DNA from: Rhypophila decipiens
Taxonomy: Eukaryota; Ascomycota; Sordariomycetes; Sordariales; Naviculisporaceae
DNA length: 64,000 nt
Direction of reading: 5' to 3'
Assembly: GCA_033297075.1 (NCBI GenBank)
Contig: MU858123.1
Location: 62,001-126,000 of the forward strand
Shown: positions 42,659-52,801 of the stretch, piece by piece
How positions within the stretch are numbered: position 1 is the stretch's first letter
Layout of the letters: every line of letters starts with the position of its first letter
Translations under genes and position numbers: made by a program
The notes under the pieces: generated by a model
What the model was told of the DNA's origin: nothing
Database searches by the model: none
What the model saw: only the letters and a program-made list of their open reading frames with translations

Positions 42659-45600
42659 GTATTTAGGTAATTTCCCGAATTCGTCAATCTTGGGGGTAGT
42701 AGTTTGGTATTCCTGTGAGTGCTCAGGGGCAGGGGCAAGTTGTGTTTCAGTTTGTGGTTGGCCACAGGTTAGGCAAACGAACCATCGTCCGTTCATTGTG
42801 CTCTGCTACGCCGCGAAAGATGGACTGATTGCTTGCCCATTGACCAAGACTTGTGAAGGGCTCACGCCAGGAAGCTGAGTAATAGTGCCGAGAATGGAAG
42901 GTAGGTTCCTCAGCTCCTGCCAGCATTTGGGGGCTGATTTTCGTCCTTCACTAACCAAAATTCCTCTTTTCGCATACCGAAGGACGGCAAATGTCTTGGA
43001 ATCCCACAAAGGTCCCATATCTCCTGATTTCTTTATGGCTTAGTAAGTTGGAGGAATCTCGAGTCTTGGCATATTACCCTCCGAATAGTGAGGTGGTGAC
43101 TTGACTCAGTAGTGTAAAATTGAGTTGACTTAAGCGCAAAAATGAAAAGAAGGCTCAAGTGGCCCCAGTAACGCATATGGCAACACATGCAACGTCTTTT
43201 GGCTCCTTTCCCACGTGTGCAGCTCGGCCACAACCTGGAAATCCACAAGGGTGAAGGCCCTAGTATGAGTTTGTTAGTCACCTTAGTTATCCTAACGGCG
43301 TCTTCAGTCCTTTGAGCGGCCAGTCTCTGTCCCTGGCTCTTGTGGTTAGACGGAGGCATTCATCTCATAATACTCTTCAGCTTAACACGTGGTGATGAAA
43401 AAGGGAGCTACCTGCCTAATTGGACTGCAACGGGCTCCTGACGGGACAGTCGTGGCAGATTTGACAAGCAGAGGTAACCATCATCATCGTCATGCAGCTT
43501 CCTCATCCACCGGCCCCGCAATCTTGGTGGTGTAACGGTCTGTTGATTGTCAGATCGGCGGCTTTTTGACAAATTTAAAGTTATCTTGGCGGCCACCAAG
43601 GGCGGGAACACCGGCGGGAATTTCCCTGGCTGTGGCTTCCCGTCTCGAAATAGCATCACCGTCCCATCTCTAGCACCGTATAATGTCTCCCTTTGTGGAA
43701 GAATAAGCTCAAGAGGTTGCAGTAGCTCTCGCTGATGGTTCAAGCGCAGGGAACGGGGAGTTTAAGGAGGAACGCTAGACCTGCGAAGAAAGATCTATGC
43801 TTGTTCTTTTGACGTGCAAAAGGGCTGACAGAGTGGAACATGGTGACATTCTGGATCGCGGCACAGGTTCGCTTCACTGCGGGACCAGATCCGGTTGTAA
43901 GAAAAGATCTGAAGAACAGGACAGTTGCGCCTTACAAGCTTGCACCTCAAGGATGCACAAGCCGTACATGCCACTTTCAGGCATTGGATACCGATCCTAG
44001 CTCGGTGAGCAGGTAGGTGCACGTCGAAAGGACCTGCTGTGCACTGGCGGCAGAAACCCGCTCGATGTAAAAGGCCACGAAATTTCGGTATTCTTGAAAT
44101 TCGGGGGCTCATCGGGAGGTTTTACGGGTGCACGGATACACCCGTACTGTACCGCACCTGCTAGGTTACTTGGAAATGCCGGAAATTACTTTCCCCTTTC
44201 TAGTGGTACACCCGTAGCCGTCGCCGTCGATATGTAATTGTAAAAATGCCGAGACTGTTCATCCCATCCCTTGCCTGACATGCCATCCCGAATGCCGTGA
44301 ACTTCAAACTCCGTAGAGGGAAGAGCGGACTGCAGAGCGGATAGCAAACGTTACATGTCCATCACCAAGATTTTGCTGGTCTGACTTGTCACTTACATGA
44401 TCGCCGCGCTAAGCATCCCGCGATCTCCGACTCCACTAACTCCACTTTAGTCATCCATACCCCTGGGTCCATGTACCTGCCAAGACTTGAAGAAGACCCT
44501 GGGAATGGGTCGAACAAGATCGTCATATCCCACGACTGCCCAATCAGCTCGAAGAGGATCGGTATCGGAAATATCCTCATCTTGAATGCCGCGAAGGGCA
44601 GATGGGAGGAGAAAGAAAAAAGTTATCCACGCCGCTCCACATCGTGGAGTCTATCACCAGTCGCGACAACCTCTTTTTTTCCACTTTATTCAGCTTCTGG
44701 CGCGACCTCATGTTGAGGTGGTTGGGCGGGATTTTCTTTTCATCACTTTTATCTTATTGAATCTTCACGAGTCAAGATGCTGCACCAATTTGATGTTGTA
44801 ATCGCTCTTGGCTCTCCAGAGCTTCCTCTCGGTTGCTTTTCGCGGTTGATGTTTCTGGGCGGCCGCCGTACCGGTATGTGCATCCTCGAGGATGACGAGG
44901 GGAACTTGTGTCGTCATGCAACGTGCCTGAGGCTCTGCGCGATAGTGCTGACGAGCCCAAGGACGGGCCGCTGGGCTTGACTGCTACCAGGTACACGAGT
45001 AACACGACCCGCACAGCGTTACTGCGCGTGTTCGCCGACTCTGCATGTGCACGGGATGAGTGTTGGCTGAGGGCCGAAAGCAGCAGTTGGTGATGAAAGT
45101 GCGCAAAAACAATATTTCCTCCGAGTGTGTAAGAGTGAAACAAAGGCGCACACCCTTGTCACCATCCCCCCTGACCGGGTTCTCCCCCTCACACTGCTGA
45201 CACCCCGGTCCCTAACCCTACCTGCCGAGCGCCACATGTGCGGCCCAGAACTAATACCCCTGAGCAACGTTACTCACACCCAGCCAACCACACCCAACGA
45301 TCACAAAGTTGTCTATCACCGAGACCAGGAACCGCACATTGCACACAAGCAGCTTGAATGAGGGTGTGGACAGTCATGATATGACCGAGGCGCTACCGCT
45401 ATACCGCTCCCAAACCATGGGCCGCGACCCAAGGACGCAACCTGGTTTGGGAAAGTGCCATCACTTCACCAGGGCCTCAAGGAACGGCTCCCTTGCCATG
45501 GGCACCACACTGGAGGATTGGATGGGATAATGGGCCCGCTTTCCGTGTATTCTCTCGTGGGAAGCAAACATGGCTGGCCGGGGGTGATGCTGGGGGCTGA

Positions 45601-45875
45601 ATGGCTCTCAGCTCTACCAGTCCAGGCTATCCTTCGCACCACATGTCGACGACTCCATTCGAGTATAAGAAGATGGCTGTCTCCCACGATCATCCCAGAT
45701 TCTTTTTTGGATCATCACCATCATCACCAGCCTCTTCAGCCTTCTTCACTCTCTTTAACAAACAACACTCCTTACCGGGTTCTTCCCAACTCACAAGTCC
45801 TTCAGACAACCATTCATTCACTCACATTCATTCACTCGCTTTTCAGTGTTTAACCAACCCCTCCAATCTTTCAAG
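42659..45875. other. Gene-poor interval
   Basis: 3.2 kb without a supportable gene on either strand; the longest frames lack a proper ATG or any recognisable domain. The right end is the promoter of the CBM18 gene, with a TATAAGA at 45664-45670 and an AC/TC-rich leader. Confidence 0.55.
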
Positions 45876-46760
45876 ATGCACGCCTCATTCTTCACCTTCC
45901 TCGCCGCTGCCCTGGCCACCACCGCTGCTGCCATGCCCGGCACTGTTCTCCACCAGATCAAGGCGGTCCGCGGCCTGGCCAACACCACTCCCAACCCCAT
46001 CGTGGCTCGTCAGGGCAACATCGACTGGGTCGGTGGCAAGTGCGGCGGCAACTCGGGCTTCGTCTGCGAGTCGGGCAAGTGCTGCTCCCAGTACGGCTTC
46101 TGCGGAGTCGGCGCCGAGTACTGCGGCGGCGGAGGAAACAACGGTGGCGGCAACAATGGCGGCGGCAGCGGCTGCAACAAGCGCACTTTCGTTGGCGACG
46201 GCTCTACCGGTGCCGGCTGGCCTGCCGAGAGCCAGTGGGCGAGCTTCGACACCATCTGGAACGCCAACCTCCACAACCTTGGTATCTCTTGCACCTGGAT
46301 GGGTCAAGCCAACAACTCGCCCACTGAGATCGCCCAGCTCCGGTCCGCCGTCCTGAGCATTTCGCAGCAGTCCGGTGTCGACGCCCGCTTCATCCTCGCC
46401 GTCATCATGCAGGAGTCCAACGGATGTGTCCGCGTCCACACCACCAACAACGGCGTCACCAACCCGGGCCTCATGCAGGATCACAATGGTTCCTTCTCTT
46501 GCTATGGCGTCAACCCCTGCCCCGAGTCCTATATCATTGGCATGATCCGCTCCGGCACCATGGGAACTGCCCACGGCGAAGGTCTCCAGCAGATCCTCAA
46601 CAGGATCGGCGGCTCTGGCGCTCAGAAAACCTACCGCGCCGCTCGTGTCTACAACTCTGGCAGCATCCACTCCTCTGGCGACCTCAGCCACCCCAACGGT
46701 GCCACTGGCTCCTATGCTTCCGACATTGCCAACCGCCTCACTGGCTGCACTTACGACTAA
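45876..46760 (+). CDS. Secreted chitin-binding (CBM18) protein with lysozyme-like/GH23 domain
   Basis: 294 aa, single exon, ATG at 45876. Signal peptide about 1-19, then a short propeptide-like stretch to Arg45. A hevein-type chitin-binding module (CBM18) lies at about 54-84 with six cysteines (56, 64, 69, 70, 76, 83) in the order C-GG...C...CC-SQYGFCG...YC, then a Gly/Asn-rich linker (84-99). The C-terminal domain (about 100-294) has RFILAVIMQESNG with Glu180 placed like the catalytic acid of soluble lytic transglycosylase/GH23 lysozymes, followed by NPGLMQDHNG. Likely acts outside the cell on chitin or on bacterial peptidoglycan; which one cannot be decided from sequence. A TATAAGA about 210 bp upstream supports the start region. 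Confidence 0.88.
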   Translation: MHASFFTFLAAALATTAAAMPGTVLHQIKAVRGLANTTPNPIVARQGNIDWVGGKCGGNSGFVCESGKCCSQYGFCGVGAEYCGGGGNNGGGNNGGGSGCNKRTFVGDGSTGAGWPAESQWASFDTIWNANLHNLGISCTWMGQANNSPTEIAQLRSAVLSISQQSGVDARFILAVIMQESNGCVRVHTTNNGVTNPGLMQDHNGSFSCYGVNPCPESYIIGMIRSGTMGTAHGEGLQQILNRIGGSGAQKTYRAARVYNSGSIHSSGDLSHPNGATGSYASDIANRLTGCTYD

Positions 46761-48552
46761 AATGTCTTCTTTCGCATCTTTTTTCCTGGACATATGATAA
46801 GCTGACGACGATGACACTTGGGGATATGGGATAGAATTGGCATGTTTTCCTCACCGCATTGCAACGAACGCAAAGAGTTTCTTGTTCCATTTTCTCGCGG
46901 ATTCACACTTCTTTTTATCACACACACTCATCTAGACATCTCCCTCTTGGATACTGACCTCCCCCACACCAGTCTCTTGTTCTCTCGCTTGCATACATTT
47001 TTCCTTCTTCTCTTCTTCTGCAGATATATTCAACAATTTTTGGTGTCTGTATATACTTTTTTCTTCTTTGTCACTTACCTCTTTGTGTTTTTACTCTTTT
47101 TCCTTGTCTGTCTCGCATTTAGAAAACTGTTCTCTGTAGCAACTTAGAATACAAATTCAAGCTGTTAAAATAACCACATACTTGCTTCTGCTTAATGATA
47201 TCGTCGTCCCTGATTCCTGGGCTTATTCCACTCGCTTGAGGCAAGTACGATGTGTGATGGATAAAGAACACCGTGGGCCAGCTATCTGAGGGCGTAGACT
47301 TTGCAACCATATTCGACTCTTGGACAAATTTTCATGTGACAAGTTTTCTTTCGCTCGCAAACCTCGTAAGTGCCCATTGAACGAAGAACCTTTTCAACCC
47401 TTTCTTTTTGTGGGACCACAGAGAAAGATAGTTTACGCGGCGCCTGCAAGCACTTTATGAGATCTTTGAGATAACGGATAACGAAGCATAATGACTGATA
47501 TGATGATATCATTAGGAAGAAAACGGTTTTGCCAGCACCTAAAGATCCACCACCATGTGCGTCTTAATTCCTCAACTTAAATCAGCACGAGGTTGACCTG
47601 TGGAGCACTGGAACTTAGCTGAGCACTTACATGTATTGGTACTTGGATAATCTGAATGAAGATGCATTCGTTCGGCATCTGATCCTTTTCCACGGCAGCC
47701 TCTTTCGCATGCCATGGCCGGAGAGAGAAATTCATGAGATGTTCCATGTTTGTCCATATGTACGTCTGGCTTGGGAACATGAAGAATCTAGACTTGCGAA
47801 TAATTCCGTGTGAGTATGCTGTCGTTGCCTCTAAGAGCGGGTAGAGGATCAAGGGCAGCACTTGGTTGCGATTTCACGACACTAAAGATCAATAAAAGTG
47901 ACATAGACCATATTCTCCCAAGGTGATCGCCTGCTGCATGCCCTGGAGATTTCTCAGGACAAGTCTCTCGGCTTGACGTTGGCCAGACTCTTCTCGTAAA
48001 ACCGACTCCCGCTGCTCATGTGAACTTCCGATCGTGAACTGCCAGAAAATGGAGGAGACTCCACACATCCAGAGGCAGGCAGGCGATCATGCCGTTGAGT
48101 TGGAACTTTGCTCAGCATCACTCACAGAGCCGAGCCCCATCCACACAAAGTATCATTGGTGGCAGAGGCCATTTTTGAAGTCTCAGGTTCAAGGTTTTGA
48201 GTGTCCTGAACGTTATGTTCTTGCTCCATACAGTACCCAGTGGATCGCATTTCCCTTACCCACAACCCTTTTGGTCCGCTTTTCTTCCTTTCAAGTTATC
48301 TTCAGCTTCCGCCCTCCTTGACCTTCTTACCATCTTTCCCATCATCTAGCCCAGCATCTTCCTCCAGCATCACAACTGCCCCTGCATTTTATCAAGAGCT
48401 CTTGGTCAATGTGGACTATTGTTTTCTCCTTTTTACACAGTCATCCTCCTGGATCTCCCCTAACTCTACTTGTAGAGAGTAGGAAACCCAACTTCTTACC
48501 CGACTTTCCACTTTTTCAGACAGTATTCTGAAAGACTGTTCAACTATTCGAC
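46761..48552. other. Intergenic region
   Basis: T-rich 3' flank of the CBM18 gene, then sequence without recognisable genes up to a CT-rich leader before 48553. Confidence 0.6.
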
Positions 48553-50226
48553 ATGGATCAAGTAGATCATTCCAATGGCGGCGACACTAATGGGAACAGA
48601 CATGATCGCCCCGTGATTGTCGATAGCAGGAGCCGCTCTCCTTCCTACTGGACGGCCCTTCGTACTGGCATGCCTCCTTCACAGGCAGGCCCCTCCACCA
48701 GCTCGAACCACCATCGAGCACCTCCCTCGCACCCCCATGCCGCACCTACATTTCCCATCGATGGAATTCGGAGGCCCGTTCCGTCGATGGTTTTGACGCA
48801 CCGTTGGCTAGCCCAGCAAAACGCCCAAGGTAACAGAGAAGCCGTTCCTCCACCCACCACCTGGGACCACCCGCGAGCAACTCCTTCACATCCCCTGTTG
48901 TACCAAACGCCGCAGGCTCGAGCAGCTGGGCTGGCCAAGCTCAACGTCAAAATGGGAACAAAAACAAAGGCAAACAAAACCTGAACCTCGTTGACCAAGC
49001 GGAAGGAGGAGGAGATTCCAGTCGAATCCAGTCAATCCAGTCAATCCAGTCAATCCAGTCAATCCAGTCAAGCCAGTCAAGCCAGTCAATCCAGTCAAAT
49101 CTCAACGTCAAATCTCAACGTCAAAACGGGACCAAAAACAAAGGCAAACAAAAGCTCGTTGACCAAGCGGAAGGACGAGGAGACGAAGACGACCCAGAAG
49201 ACAAAAACGGCCTCCAATTCACCAGATTCAGACAACAAACGAACCTCGTTGCGAAACCGGACCAGCTCCTATCCCGGAATTCCACGCCCACTAGGTCTGC
49301 GAGACCAGTCTGGATTAACCAACGACGAAGAAGACGAAGACGAAGATCCCCAAGTCGCACAACATCTAGCCCGCGAGAGAAAAACTATCCTACGAAGGTA
49401 TTCCTGTCAGGAGCTGCCCTTCACCAGAGAAGCCAAGAACAGGGGGCGGGTTCGCCACAACCGGGAATGCAATCTCAAGACGCCCCTGGGTCGAATAGTT
49501 CGGCCTGTCGAGCGGAGATGGCCTCACAAGGTGAAGTATCATCGATGTGTCCACTGCTCGAGGCAGGGTTCCAGTCAATCCAGTCAAGGGGACAACGGAG
49601 GACACCGTCTTCCCGATGATTACGATGACGATGATTGGCGTATCATCGGCAGGTTGGAAGCCATCAAGGTGGCTCGAGAAGCGAGAGCCGCTGCTAATAG
49701 GGCCAAAGCTGAGGAGGAAAAGAGACTAGAGCAGATCAGAGGGAAGAAGAATAAGAAGGACAAACGACGTGCGAAGAAGGAAGAACGACAACAAGAACAA
49801 CAACAGCTACAACAAGTTGATGCTCCTACTCTGCTTTCCGCACCGGTTCCTGCTACGGTTTCAACCTCTCTTCCTGCTCCGGTTCCTCTCTATGGCCCCG
49901 CTCCTACCGGCAATACTTTTGTTCCTACCTCGGGTGCCGCTCCTGTTCCTGCTCCGGTTCCCGCTCCGGTTCCTTCCGGGGTTCCTACCAATAGCCCCGC
50001 TCCAGCTCCGGTTCCAAACCCAGCCATTTCCCCACCAGAATCCCCAACCGCTACTCGGGCTCGGCCTCATGCTCCTGCTTCTCGCAAAGAGCAAATAACT
50101 CCACCGCCAGAAACGGATACCACCACGCCATTGCCGCCTTTTCGAGCAGATTGCGGTTGCGTGGTATTTGACGAGGCAAAGGGCTGTCCATTCCACGATG
50201 TCGCGAGGCCGGAATGGGATAGGTAG
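48553..50226 (+). CDS. Low-complexity protein gene interrupted by an in-frame TGA
   Basis: One reading frame of 558 codons from the ATG at 48553 to the stop at 50226, interrupted only by TGA at 48982-48984. The part before the stop (143 aa) is Pro/His/Ser-rich. The part after it (>400 aa) contains no usable ATG, so it can only be made by continuation from the first part. It begins with a Ser-Gln repeat from a 9-bp minisatellite, then an Arg/Lys-rich segment, an acidic patch, a coiled-coil-like Glu/Lys/Gln region (around EARAAANRAKAEEEKRLEQ), a Pro/Ala-Pro/Val repeat, and a C-terminal CGCVVFDEAKGCPFH Cys/His motif. The TGA lies in the first of two ~70-bp direct repeats (48940-49014, 49114-49182), in a 6-nt insertion absent from the second. 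Pseudogene, sequence error, an unrecognised intron, or read-through are all possible. Family unknown. Confidence 0.45.
48940..49182 (+). repeat. Direct ~70-bp duplication flanking a 9-bp coding minisatellite
   Basis: CTCAACGTCAAAA...AAGCGGAAGGA occurs at 48940-49014 and again at 49114-49182, with about 90% identity apart from a 6-nt insertion carrying TGA in the first copy. Between them about 49024-49098 is (AATCCAGTC)n, n about 8-9, coding for Ser-Gln-Ser. Two more units occur at about 49570-49586. Confidence 0.8.
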
Positions 50227-51884
50227 AAGGGAGAGAAAATAATGTACCAGGAGGAGGAGAGGGTGGAGGACGAAGAGTAAAAAGCGCCGTCCAACTTTGG
50301 GAGCAAACCACACCAACGAGATGGTGGTGATGCTAGCTAGTGGAGTAGGGCCAGCGATACGCTGCCCCCCAATTCAACCTCCAGTCAAGCCAGCCAGTCA
50401 ATCTAGACTGGGCTGGCTTTACACTGTACGAGGAGACTGCTGGTTCCATTCCAATGGGAGTTGCAGGATGACTCTAACATTTGCTGCTTGCCAATAAGTA
50501 GGGGGAAAGGCCACTATTTCTTTTCTTGCCGGCTGCCATGGTTGTGTACGTTTTGAATCCTCATATTAAACGAGAGGGTATTTAGCCAGCCATGCCTGCC
50601 TACCTGCTTGCATTTATACTTGCTTGTTAATTGTCGCATCTGCATATCTATGGTAGTATCTCTAGTTAATCAGTTCTTTAAAAGACTCGAACACCCCATC
50701 ATAGCAACACAGGAAATTACTTGCCGCAATCTCAATACAATCATTACAATGCTGTATGTGATGATGACTTGGGCTCAAAATCATGCCCGATTCCGCGTAG
50801 TGCATTCATAGTTAAATCGAGTGTCAAACTAAGGTTGACGTTACATGTTATATTTGAGCCGCTGCCGATCTCGTGTCGTGCACAGCAGAGCAGAGCCTCC
50901 TTCCTCTGTGTAAGTGTCAGGTATTCCATAGCGTGAGGTTAGTCTCGGCGCCATCATTCCATCGCTGTGTTTGTGGCGTTCTTAGCGACATCTGCCATCT
51001 GTCCAGTGGATTGGATTGGGGGCTGTGGGGTTCGCTAGTGTGCTTGGTCAAGTCAAGGGCAAGTTTTGGCGGCGTGTCTGGCGTTCGGCACTCGTCCAGT
51101 TAGCTGCTGCTATCTTTGGTGCTTGACATGGCGCAATTTGCGGGGAGCCAGGATGGGTCATGGCACTCTTGAACGGTGGGAGGTGTGATGGTTCTTGGCC
51201 AAGGAACTGGATCCGGTTGGCTGATGGCGCTAGAGTGAACTGTAACCTAGGCTCCTGCCCAGAGAGAGGAATCAACTGTGAAACAGGGGAACTTAAATAA
51301 CGGGAGGTTTCTTGGTGGTGCGCCCCGCAACGTTACTTGAAACATCCGTCGAGTTAGCTCTGGATGTTTCAACCTAAAGGGCCTTTGGCCAAATTACAAG
51401 TATTCTTCGTCAAAACACGGAACTCAAGAGGATTGTCAAGTAGTAGGACGAAACAGGATATATGTGTAAAATATGTACAATGCAAATGCGAGGGTTCGGA
51501 CAAGCCATCATGAGATCTATATACAAAACAGGAAACAATGAAAGCTCTGGGGAAACATGTACAGTGTATCAAGTGTGAGAAATATGTACATCTTGAAAAA
51601 GAAGGTAAGGTGGAATAGCGAGTGACGTGAAGAGTGAGGAAAGTATGTGAAAGATGTCAGATATGAACAAGAAACTGGGTTCTGATATGTACAGAGAAGA
51701 AGAAAGGTCGAGATAGACATAAGGAAAGCGAAATATGTACAGATGAAGGCAAAGGGTAAAGAGAAACAAAAGAAGACACGAAAACAGGAAACTTGAAGGG
51801 GTCTATCGGAGTCGTTGATCATATCATGCTTGTCGTGCAGTGACTTGTGTCGAGATACCCAAGCATCAGGCATCAGGTACGCCT
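50227..51884. other. Intergenic region
   Basis: No gene recognised. A short CCAGTCAAGCCAGCCAGTCAA stretch near 50372-50402 echoes the coding minisatellite. The right side is the 3' flank of the GH16 gene. Confidence 0.6.
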
Positions 51885-52801
51885 TTAGTTGGAGACGTAG
51901 TGGGCGACGTAGCGAACTTCCATCATGGCGCCGTAGCCGTCGTAAGTAATATCGTTGGGGTAGCCGGGCTGTGGAAAAGAAACATGTTAGCAAAATGCAC
52001 CCTGTTACGAGAAAGGACGTGTGAACAACTTACCCATTGACCACCAACCGCAACATTGAGGATGAAGAAGAGAGGCTTCTGGGCCAAGCTCTGCCAGACA
52101 GCAAAGTTGCCGATGCGCGCACCATCGATTTTGTGGTACTGCTGGCCGTCACGGAACCAGGTGATGGTCTCCCGAGTCCAGTCATTGGAAGTGCGATCCC
52201 AAACCGCGGTCCACGTGTGCCAGCTCTGGTCAGGAATGTCGATGGCGGCTCCGATACCCTCAAATTCTCTGCAGATGCCGCCAGGTGAAACGTCGCAGTG
52301 GACAGTTCCATATCCCTTCAGCTGGCCATTGACAGTCTCGAGGATGTCAACCTCACCGCAAGCCGGCCACTTGGTACCAGTGCGGATCGACTGACCCAGG
52401 GTCCAGAAAGCGGGCCAGATACCTTGCTTGTTCCGGATGTCGTTGCCGCCGAAGCGGATCTCGGCCTGGGCCAGAGTGCGTTTGCCGGCCTCGGGAGTGA
52501 AGGTGTACCAGGACTCGACACGGCCCGATGTCCACGAGTTGCCCTCGCGCCACGGGATGAGTTGGAGGGTCTCGCCGCCGCTCTTTTGGAGATTGTGGTT
52601 GGACCTCTTGTAGGTCTGGAGCTCGCCGTTCACACCGAGGTTGCGGTCAATGATCTCCCACTTGCTCTCGTCGGGGAGCTGGCCAGAAGGGCCCGAGAAG
52701 TTGTCTTGCCAGACAAGTCGGTAGCCCGAGATGCCGGGGGCGTTGCCGGCCGAGACGAGGACGGGCAGAGCCGCGAGGATGAAAGCAGGGTTGAAACGCA
52801 T
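51885..52801 (-). CDS. Secreted GH16 family glucanase
   Basis: Two exons on the minus strand, 52034-52801 and 51885-51968, with a 65-nt intron (GTAAGT...ACAG), encode 283 aa. Signal peptide about 1-18. The domain covers almost the whole mature protein: LVWQDNFSG near the start, WPAFWTLG, the catalytic ExDxxE motif CGEVDILETVNG (nucleophile Glu150, Asp152, acid/base Glu155), then HTWTAVWD, and FILNVAVGGQW at the exon junction completed by PGYPNDI. This is the pattern of GH16 endo-beta-1,3(4)-glucanases (laminarinase-like). It probably acts on fungal or plant beta-glucan outside the cell. No carbohydrate-binding module or GPI signal is present. Confidence 0.92.

Noticed and set aside
42806..43743. 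Several minus-strand frames of 70-111 codons suggesting a small spliced gene
   Set aside because: The best frame lacks an early ATG, no recognisable domain appears, and no consistent splice junctions join them.
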